Assembly (NCBI GenBank): GCA_027972325.1
Contig: JAPMOS010000002.1
Coordinates: 1,214,001-1,278,000 of the forward strand
Origin: Paratrimastix pyriformis
Lineage: Eukaryota; Preaxostyla; Paratrimastigidae
Reading direction: 5' to 3'
DNA length: 64,000 nt
The translations under genes and the position numbers were made by a program. Shown piece by piece: positions 57,201 through 64,000 of this stretch; position 1 is the stretch's first letter; the number at the start of each line of letters is the position of its first letter. Below the pieces are notes generated by a model. The model had not been told where the DNA came from. It ran no database searches and worked only from the letters and a program-made list of their open reading frames with translations.

Positions 57201-58043
57201 GCCCTTTGCTCTTTGTTCTTCGCTCTTCGCTCTTCGCTCGCTCTTCGCTCTTCGCTCTTCGCTCTTCGCTCTTCGCCCTTCATGGGCATTCGGCGGTGAC
57301 CTTGGGGCGGGTGGCCGGCCGAGGGGCGTGTGCGGAACGGACCTTGAGCTGGCGGAGCTGCGTGGCGGTGGCGGCGTCGCGTCGCCGCTGGTCGGTCACC
57401 AGTGCGGCCAGCTCCTGTTGCTGGCGGCCTTGGGCCCGCCACTCGGCCACCTCCCGCTGCAGGGCGGTGCACAGGGCAGCCACCTCGCCGATCCGGTCGC
57501 CCTGCCGCTGCTCCAGCAGACTCAGATCTGCGGCGAGCTGGTCCATCTGCTTTCGTACACTGATGCGGGGCAGGGTGCGGGGCAGGGTGCGGGACAGGGT
57601 GCGGGACAGGGTGCGGGGCAGGGTGCGTACGCGGAGGTCGGTCAGAAGGTCAAAATGAGGAGAACAGGCCTCAACAGATTGAAATCGAGCTGCCGTGCGG
57701 TTTGGTCCTTGATTCTCTTGATTTCATCTCGAAATTGAAGAGACTGCTGCGAATGGACAGCCCGAGACTGCAACTCGTGAGTTGATGCGAGATATCTAGG
57801 GGGAGATGAGGGCGAAGTCGCAGGTCTTTCGTACTCGAGGGGCGTAGGATAAAGCTGCGTAACTGAAGGTTGATTTGGAGGTAACCTGAATGAGGCCGGA
57901 GCTTGCAAGAGGGGTGGGGAAAGTTCAGGAAAGCGCTGGCGTTGTTCGAAAGGGGGCGATGAGGATTGAAGAGAAGAGAGATTCTCGGAGATCTGTGCAA
58001 CTGAAGAAGCGATCCGCTCTCTCCAGCTGCCCCGGTCGGCCAT
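47860..58043 (-). CDS. giant coiled-coil protein with SP-heptad repeat and acidic-F tail; probable trafficking scaffold
   Basis: Start MADRGSWRERIASSVAQISE (58043). A Pro-rich leader is followed by several coiled-coil exons (MDQLAADLSLLEQRQGD; SLQQDLADRHAQLAAALDRA; LGALTARLDEYRQQADS). A region of 11-residue repeats follows (RIAGVEQALGD, 54340-54560), then poly-Q coded by (CTG)n (54191-54259). Next come a DADG repeat (53428-53513) and a very long disordered exon with about 65 heptads of the type QQPASPL (49340-50760). The C-terminal 500 residues carry recurrent acidic-aromatic motifs (DDEFEGAF, DDEFGG, DDDDDDFEHAF, EEFSDDEDD), like adaptin-ear ligands in endocytic and Golgi accessory proteins. 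The frame switch near 52925 is solved by an intron opening GTCCGCC (52922) and closing GGCAG (about 52758). I do not recognise an orthologue. Confidence 0.7.
49037..49118. repeat. (CCCTGG)n coding hexamer array
   Basis: About 13 copies, read on the minus strand as Gln-Gly dipeptides within the large coiled-coil/SP-repeat protein. Confidence 0.93.
49340..50760. repeat. 21-bp coding minisatellite (QQPASPL heptads)
   Basis: About 65 copies of a 21-bp unit near GATGCAGGCTGCTGCAGGGGC, phase-locked with the minus-strand frame. Copies differ by CTG/TTG changes and by insertion of extra Gln codons, so the heptad is kept while Q runs expand. A few copies carry SPMQQPG or SPLHQPA variants. Confidence 0.97.
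52757..52920. repeat. GAGGGGC-type minisatellite filling an intron
   Basis: Units of 6 to 15 bp (GAGGGGCGAGGGG) occupy nearly the whole intron whose minus-strand donor is GTCCGCC at 52922. Confidence 0.9.
53428..53513. repeat. 12-bp coding repeat (DADG)n
   Basis: Seven copies of CATCCGCGTCCC, giving Asp-Ala-Asp-Gly on the minus strand. Confidence 0.95.
54191..54259. repeat. (CTG)n coding poly-glutamine tract
   Basis: About 22 CTG units, read as CAG codons on the minus strand within a Gln/Glu-rich coiled coil. Confidence 0.97.
54935..55050. repeat. GGGA-type purine repeat in an intron
   Basis: Imperfect GGGA/GAGG units. Just downstream in the next intron a 13-bp unit (AAGGGAAGCCCAG) is repeated six to seven times at 55178-55263. 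Confidence 0.9.
56437..56580. repeat. (GGGGCA)n hexanucleotide array in an intron
   Basis: About 23 copies with a few G insertions near the end. C-rich on the sense strand. Confidence 0.96.
57195..57628. repeat. two intronic repeats, CTCTTCG-type and 12-bp CAGGGTGCGGGA
   Basis: A CTTCGCTCTTCG array at 57195-57285 and six copies of a 12-bp unit at 57565-57628, in two introns near the 5' end of the coiled-coil gene. Confidence 0.9.
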
Positions 58044-58315
58044 CGATTCACCGGAAGAAATTCAAAAAAAAAAAACGCGTTTAGTCAATCCGGCCCTTGA
58101 ACATACCGATCCATCCGCCCGCTTTGAAATCTAAATGGTTTTGTTTCTGGGCGACTGGTCGGACTGGTCAATAGTTCAAATCTGATTTGTTACTAGCAAG
58201 TACAATTTGAATTTTGGAATTTGCCTTCTAGAAGAAAAATGTTATGATGGCTTATATGTCGCCCCAACTTTCTCATGCTCTCGAAAAGAAAATTGGGGCA
58301 TCTGTTGTCCGTATT
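58044..58315. promoter_or_regulatory. AT-rich spacer upstream of the coiled-coil gene
   Basis: The most AT-rich stretch of the window. It holds A12 at 58065-58076 and several AATTTGAATTTT-like words. It serves as promoter for the 10-kb minus-strand gene and as 3' flank of ALG7. Confidence 0.5.
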
Positions 58316-59990
58316 TTATCTAACCTTCTCATAGAAGAACCCAGCAAGCCAAAAACGAATGGCGAAGGCAACACCACACCACACAATATGCATTGCAGTA
58401 AGCAAATGGAGCAGCTGCTTCTCGGTCATCGGGCCAAAGAGCCAGAGGGTGAAATTGATCAAGTTGAGGTTCTTTGTGGCCTCCAACTTGCCCGTTTCCT
58501 CGTTGAGCCTGCGGGATCAGGGACAGTCAGCCAAAGGACACGACCAAACACAGACTTGGGCAGGCGGTGCCGGGGGCATGTGCGGAATTCCACGGGGACG
58601 ATCCCATGCAAGAAGCGGGGCAGCCCCAGGAGCTGGGGCAGGGACAGCAGGAAGTTGAGGATCTGCGGGGCCATGAAGAGCATCACCGTCTGCCCGCCCC
58701 AACGGGTGATCCACCCACCACCGACGTCACCCCACCGAAAGATCGGAGGGAGAGACATGAGAAGATTTCGAAAGGAACGTGGCAGGATCGTCGAAGGGCC
58801 CAAGGGCGGACCTTGGTGATGTGGGCCAAGCTGGCGACGGCCCCGATGGTCATACCGGCCATGTAGGTGAACGAGTCCCCGACAAAGACCCGAGAGGGGA
58901 ACCTACATCCCTCGGCCGGTCGGCACGCCCCCCACAACAGCACGCCGCCATGGAATCCTTGGTGAGCCAATGCCGGGCGGCATTCGTCTGAGCTGTGCTG
59001 AGGGGCATGGGTGGGCGGAGGGGTAGGGAGCGGCAAACGGGGCGGACTTGTTGTAGTGGAAGAGGGCCCCCGAGCAGAAGACGAACGGCACGCACATGAA
59101 GAAGGCGAAGCGGTTCTGGGGGACGAAGTTGCCCCGGCAGATCTGGTAGACGGCATGTATGACGATGGACCCGCCCACTACCATCGACTGGCTCACCTCG
59201 AGGCCGTTGATCCCCGCGTAGATGTTGATCCCATTCGTGCAAAAGACTGCAAAGGCCCCGACGTAGAGCTTGTAGAAGTACCCTGAGGCGATGATGGACA
59301 GTGAGATCAGGGATGAGGCCACCGACCTGGAGGGGGGGGGGAACGTGAATCCGACAGACCGAGCTCGAGGACCTTGCCGAACCAGGGGCGCAGCTGGAAG
59401 GGCACCATGACGGCCGTGGGGCCGCCGTAGTAGCAGGCGAGGGGGATGGCCGCCACCAGCGACATGGCGATCTTGCTCCGCCACCGGAACACCAACACGT
59501 CGTCTGCAAAGCCCAATAGAAGCATGAAGCAGATCGCAAGGAGCGCTGTGTGGATTTGAGGCATCTACGGCGGCGGATGAACCGGGTGACGCATGGTCGG
59601 AGAGCAGACGTAAGAACGGTCTTGGTTGAAAAGCTCAAAAACGATAATACAAATCAGGAAGCCAGCGCCTACAACAAGTCCCAAGCCCTCCGGACTAGAA
59701 AAAATGGATAAGGAGAAGAATCGAGGGCGACCCGGACATCTTCTTTGGGTTGTCCGGATCTCTCTTTTTGTTCCTATGCAAGAAACGCTATAGAAAAATA
59801 GAATCGGATAGACAGACAGATCAATTCCACCGAGGCCGCGGGCCAACAGATGCTGGGAGGCAGTCGGGATCATTTTGAGAAGCCCCCAAAATCCACAAAT
59901 AGAGATAAAAATATTAACAATGAAAGGGTGCGCATAGATCATGGAAAGTGGCTTGTCAAGCCAGTGAAAGGTGAAATCCAGCGTCAACAT
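58316..59990 (-). CDS. ALG7: UDP-GlcNAc:dolichyl-phosphate GlcNAc-1-P transferase (ALG7/DPAGT1)
   Basis: First enzyme of dolichol-linked N-glycan synthesis in the ER membrane, the target of tunicamycin. Start MLTLDFTFHWLDKPLSMIYA (59990). Family signatures in order: ARGLGGIDL, ALLAICFMLLLGFADDVLVF, RWRSKIAMSLVAAIPL, LYVGAFAVFCTNGINIYAGI, NGLEVSQS, FPSRVFVGDSFTYMAGMTIG, MAPQILNFLLSLPQLLG, CPRHRLPK-RLNEETGKL and a last membrane helix ending FFYEKVR (stop 58316). The aspartates of FADDV and VGD are in place. Introns include GTCCGC donors at 58811 and 59047 and short AT-rich ones near 59700. Confidence 0.95.
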
Positions 59991-60069
59991 CGATGGCGTG
60001 GTCGGTGGTTGACAGTGTAAAGGGAGACGCCACTGTTTCCTGGCCTGTCAATTTGACCAGTTGCAGCAG
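59991..60069. promoter_or_regulatory. extremely short divergent region, ALG7 / kinesin
   Basis: If the kinesin starts at the in-frame ATG at 59993 (MAWSVVDSVKGDAT, joined by a 35-nt GTTTCC...GCAG intron), the two start codons are 2 bases apart. With the start at 60070, 79 bases separate them. Confidence 0.5.
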
Positions 60070-62120
60070 ATGCAGACCCGGAGCCGTGACCCACTCGCAT
60101 ACAAGGCAGAGTTCGAGGCCCTCATTGCCTCACAATCCTCTTCTCCTATCTCGGATCTCCCGACGGCTCCCCCTCAATTTTGGCAGACGAAGGATATACA
60201 AGGTTCATCGCAACAGATTTAACAAACGAAACCGTTCGACTTTTCAACAGTATGCGCACGGACTCGACCAGCATTTGATTCGGAGCTTGCTCAGGGGAAT
60301 TTCGACATCATGCATGCGGATCAAACACGTCAGGTGGTCCTCCAGCCGACGCTCGATCTGGCTCTGCGTCCCAAGCTGAAAGAGCAGCATTTCGATTTGG
60401 ATTGCTGTTTTGGGCAAACCGCCACCAACGACTCGGTCTATCAGCAAGTATGTGCGCCTCTGGTTCCGCTGGCCGTGGGGGGCGGGCACGCGACCCTGAT
60501 CGCCTACGGGCAGACAGGGACCGGCAAGACCTACACCATGACCGGTTTGTTGGCAAGTGGTCCCCCTCGCCTCGCGCCTCACATCTGCCGGTCTTGTGGC
60601 TGCGCCCCGCCGGCCATGGCGGCCAGGGCTGCTCGAGCGCATGGCGGGCGACCTGTTCCGGTGCCTGAGGGCCACCCAGCAGGTTTACGTCAGCGCGGTG
60701 GAGCTTCTGGGCGACGATTGCACGTGTCTCCTTTCGCACGGACCCGTCCAGGTCCGGGCGGCACCTGGAAGCCCTGCCCGGCCCGCCTGGGGTGGCGGCT
60801 GGTCCCTGCACACCCTCACCGCACTCGCCCGCCCGCTCACGCCCTACAGGTGCGGGAGGATCGCTTTTCGAGGATCCAGCTGGAGGGCGCCCAGACCCAG
60901 GTCCGCCCGGGCTGCGGGGCGTGGCCCGCGCGGCCGCTCACCGCCATGCCCCCCCATGCGCCCCCCCATGCGCCCCTCTCGCACTCGCGGGGTCTGTTGG
61001 GCCGGTGCGCGGACAGCGGGTCTGCAGCGCGGACGAGTTCCTGCGGCTGACCCTGGGCGCGCTCGCCCACCGCCGCACCGAGGCCACGCAGCGCAACAGC
61101 ACCTCGTCTCGCTCGCACGCCCTGACCCACATCCTTATCCGCGAGGTCCGCCCCTAGGCGGCGCCCTGCGGGCTGTGCCGTCCACGCCGTGCCGTTCATG
61201 CCGCCCGTGGTGTGCCGCCCGTGCTTTGATGCCACGGGAGGCGGGAGGCAGGAGGCGGGACGGGAAGAGCCGTGCCGAGGGGTGGCCCTGGGCTGGCCTC
61301 AGCGTTGGCTGGGGCTCTGGTCGGTGCGGGGGTTTCGGGGGGGGCGGCGTGCAGACGGACCCGGCCCTGGTGGCGGCCAACGTGGCGGAGGGGGTGCTGG
61401 CCGTGGTCGACCTGGCCGGCAGCGAGCGGACCGGTGACCAGACGGAGCACACACCCCAGCGGATGGCCGAGGCGCGCCTCATCAACACCTCCCTGATGAC
61501 CCTCAAGGTCCCGACCATGCTCGTCCTGCTCGTCCTGCTCGTCCTGCTCGTCCTGCTCGCCATCCACGCCATCCACGCCTTCATCGGGTGGCGGCGGGTG
61601 GCTCCTGTGCTGGGCGGGGGCGGGGCGCGTGGGTGGGCGCAGGACTGCATCAAGGCCCGGGCGGCGGGGGGCCGGGACGGGAGCAAACACCTGCACATCC
61701 CCTACCGGGCCAGCAGGCTGACCCTCATCCTGCGCGACGCCTTCGAGCTGGCCGTCCGGAGGCCCGTCAAGGCCCGTCCCGCCCCGGTGGCCCAAGGGGC
61801 CCCATCGACGGGGCTGGCGGGGCTGGCGGGGCTGGCGGGGCTGGCGGGGCTGGCGGGGCTGGCGGGGCTGGCGGGGCTGGCGGGGCTGGCGGGGCTGGCG
61901 GGGCTGGCGGGGCTGACGAATTCCCATCCCGCACGGTGTGCCTGCCGTCCAGCTGGCTGTGATCGCCTGCGTGAGCCCCCTGGCCACCGACGCTGGTCAC
62001 AGCATCAACACCCTCCGGTACGCGGGGGCCCTGATGGCGGCCCCCCCGACGGCCGTCCTCGCCCCCGACCCCAACGACCCCGCCGCCTGGAGCAGCCAGG
62101 CCGCCCGCAGCTGGCTCCAG

Positions 62121-62169
<49 letters not shown>

Positions 62170-62893
62170 CCCGAGGCGGGCCCCGCATGGGATCTTGGGC
62201 AGGGCGCCTCACCCGATCACCCGGCGCATGGCTGGCTTCCCCCCACCGCGCGGCAGGGGGCTGGCAAGGGGCGCCTGGACCCGAGTGCGGTCCTGCCCGA
62301 GCCCGCCGACAACGGGCGCACCCTGGCCGAGATGCCCGAGCAGACCTTCCTCGCCCGGGCGACCGCCTCGGGGGCGCTGTCCCTGGTCGCGGCAAAGAAG
62401 ATCTACACGGACCTCTGGGCCCGCGTCGCCGACACCCGCACCCGCCAGCGCAAGCAGATCATGAAGGTCCGCCCCCCTCGCCCAAGCCGGCCCGTGAGCC
62501 ACCCTTTCGCTCTCCCCCCTACTCTCACCCACCCACGCACCCACCCACGCACACCTACGCACGCACGCACGCACGCACGTGCACACGTGCACACGCACAC
62601 GCACACGATCAGTCCCTTTGCTCCACACACACGCACACCCTCCCTCTCCCTCACGCTCCCTCCCTCTCGCTCGCGCTCGCCTCCTCCACGCCCGTGCCCC
62701 CGACCAGCTGCGGGGCGGCAGGCGGGCCGCGGATGGGCAGGACGAGTGGGCGGCCGAGCTGCTGGCGCGGCTGGAGGAGGAGAAGCACCAGCCATCGCCC
62801 TACGTCCGCGTGCTCGCCCCATCCCGTCCGGCGGCCGAGGGCCCCGCCGGTCAGGGCGCAGGGTCGGAGGGCCGACAGGACCAGCCCGCCTGA
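60070..62893 (+). CDS. kinesin motor protein, N-terminal motor
   Basis: Conservative start MQTRSRDPLAYKAEFEALIA (60070). Splicing a GTTCAT...AACAG intron gives KDIQVCARTRPAFD, the first motor strand. Then CCFGQTATNDSVYQQV, the P-loop LIAYGQTGTGKTYTMTG (60505-60545), RQQVYVSAVELLGD, switch I TQRNSTSSRSHALTHILI (about 61090), switch II VVDLAGSERTGD with AEARLINTSL (61400-61490), IPYRASRLTLILRDAFEL, and CVSPLATDAGHSINTLRYAG. A short tail holds a second helical motif (ATASGALSLVAAKKIYTDL) and ends at TGA 62891-62893. The VCARTRP start and tail style are closest to kinesin-13-like microtubule depolymerases, but subfamily is uncertain. Donors at 60901, 61146 and 62467 read GTCCGC. Confidence 0.85.
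61500..61560. repeat. 9-bp tandem repeat CTCGTCCTG in a kinesin intron
   Basis: Five copies, starting shortly after a donor GTCCCG near 61508. Confidence 0.9.
61811..61913. repeat. 9-bp tandem repeat GGGGCTGGC in a kinesin intron
   Basis: About 11 copies in the intron before the VSPLATDAGHS exon. Confidence 0.95.
62123..62167. repeat. poly-C run starting at an intron donor
   Basis: 45 consecutive C directly after the GT of a kinesin donor (CTCCAG/GT at 62121). Confidence 0.97.
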
Positions 62894-62994
62894 GCGCGCC
62901 ATCCCTGGGAGACCAGCCCCCTGAGCGCCTGGCCAGGCGAGGATGCGCGGGTTGCGAGAGACGGATCGTCGGGTTGTCGGAATCACACGTGCGA

Positions 62995-64000
62995 TCAATT
63001 CGAGTCGCACACCCTGCCCGTCTACAGGAATTAGGATGCGGCGAGGTGGGGAGGGGGTGGGGAGGTGGGCTGAGGGAGGGGGAGGTGTGTTGGGGGAGGG
63101 GCCGCTGGCGCCAGGCAATGACGGCGCATCATCGGGTCGCGGCCAGTGCCGCGGCCGCGGAAGGGGCGAAGGAGGGCGAGGGCGGTCCCACCGAGACCAG
63201 CGGGGCGGGCGGGGCCTGACGAGCCGGCAGCCCCATGTCCGTCGTTGGGGTTGGGCCCTCGCCTTCGTACAGGGCGGGGCTCTCGTACAGGGCGGGGCCG
63301 GGGCGCTGCGGGAATGCCGGTAAGAACCAGGCCAGGACGTTCCTGCGCCCGCCGCCAGATGCCCCCAGGGGATCAGCCGACGCACCTCGGACCAGCCGCC
63401 GCCCCGCAGGGATTCAGGGACCGGCCGATAGGCACACAGACCGGCGGCCCATGGAAAAGGCTTCCCGCAGATTGGCTGCCACACCCCGGTCGTAGGGGTT
63501 CCTGTAGCCCTGCACGGCAGCAAGGCACGCACGGGCCACAGAACACGTCCGTGTGGGACCGATTCGAGGTGGAGGCGGCGGGGAGGGGGAGGGGCAGACC
63601 GGGATCCGCTTGCGCCGCTCGATGTTGGCGTAGAACTCGATGGTGGTCTGGTTGGTGGCGCACAGGTACAGCTGCGACCACCCCGGGACAGGTAGCCACC
63701 CGATGATGGTCTTGCGGGTGGCGCACGCACAGGGAGGCGGGGCCCACAGGGAGGCCCACAGGGAAGCGAGGCGGTGCTGCACACGAAGGCCTCTCGGCGG
63801 GTGCCCTCCAATTGGAGGGCAGACGGACCTGCATCCCAAGGAGTGGCGTCAGGGCCAGGGTGATGGCCGTGGCCGTGGCGAAGATGACCAGCACCAGCAC
63901 CAGCTCGATGCTGCCGTCGACCGAATTCTGCGCCACCAACGCCATCCGCCATCCGCGTCGGGGTGAGGAGAGGAGCGGGAGGAGGAGCGGGACGGGCAGT
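62995..64000 (-). CDS. DHHC-type palmitoyltransferase, C-terminal part
   Basis: The gene enters from beyond the window. Visible parts are a membrane segment (ELVLVLVIFATATAITLAL) and, after an intron opening GTCCGT, LYLCATNQTTIEFYANIERR containing the conserved TTxE motif. The C-terminal PaCCT-like motif YRNPYDRGVAANLREAF comes next, then RRLIPWGHL. The Cys-rich DHHC domain itself lies outside the window. The stop at 62995 depends on a last small exon (acceptor CTGTAG) and is uncertain. Family members S-palmitoylate proteins on Golgi and plasma membranes. Confidence 0.75.

Noticed and set aside
58244-58819. Plus-strand 191-residue open frame beside ALG7.
   Set aside because: It is antisense to the last ALG7 exons, which match the conserved C terminus of the family.
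62540-62620. CA/CGCA-rich stretch as a regulatory element in the last kinesin introns.
   Set aside because: It is an ordinary intronic microsatellite between the donor at 62467 and the last exon near 62710.
1-64000. Introns as mobile introner elements, since many share the start GTCCGC and end CAG.
   Set aside because: Beyond the first six or seven bases and the acceptor the intron bodies are unrelated and differ in length; no shared body or target duplication is seen.

Overview
The window is nuclear DNA of a compact, intron-rich, very GC-rich eukaryote, probably a single-celled one. It holds about 24 protein genes in 64 kb, each cut by many short GT-AG introns. Products include cytosolic IleRS, CCT5, Kre33/NAT10, CSN1, ribosomal protein uL29, ALG7, a kinesin, a DHHC acyltransferase, a TRIC channel, a CIBAR-type BAR protein, beta-thymosin and a GPI-type surface protein. 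Together these suggest a heterotrophic protist near the opisthokonts or amoebozoans. I cannot place it further. I saw no transposon, virus-like element, tRNA, rRNA or CRISPR array.

Layout: vWA protein (+, 5' end outside), aprataxin-like (-), NAT10/KRE33 (+), RING/TRAF-zinc-finger/SPRY protein (+), CCT5 (-), secreted GPI-type protein (+), M49 peptidase (-), CIBAR-like (+), ArfGAP (+), spermidine-acetyltransferase-like (-), acidic helical protein (-), TRIC channel (+), CSN1 (-), small membrane protein (+), Pro-rich protein (+), beta-thymosin (-), IleRS (+), RING/UBR-box E3 (-), RPL35 (+), LPCAT-like (-), a 10-kb coiled-coil/SP-repeat protein (-), ALG7 (-), kinesin (+), DHHC transferase (-, 5' end outside). 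Genes alternate strand. Most start codons sit head-to-head a few bases to about 350 bases apart, and most stop codons sit tail-to-tail 40-250 bases apart.

Three genome-wide traits stand out. First, introns begin with GTCYGY, mostly GTCCGC, instead of GTRAGT, in all genes and on both strands. Second, each long gene starts at ordinary base composition and becomes extremely GC-rich downstream, so GC rises from 5' to 3'. Third, introns are packed with microsatellites (many hexamers) and long poly-C runs. Several GC-rich exons carry apparent single-base losses in essential genes, which are more likely consensus errors than real mutations.

Functionally the genes are a housekeeping mix (translation, ribosome biogenesis, protein folding, N-glycosylation, lipid remodelling, DNA repair, ubiquitin signalling, trafficking, cytoskeleton). 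There is no operon-like logic beyond shared divergent promoters. Four proteins have unusual domain combinations: FHA-macro-HIT-zinc finger aprataxin, RING plus UBR box, RING-TRAF finger-SPRY, and the coiled-coil/SP-heptad/acidic-F protein.
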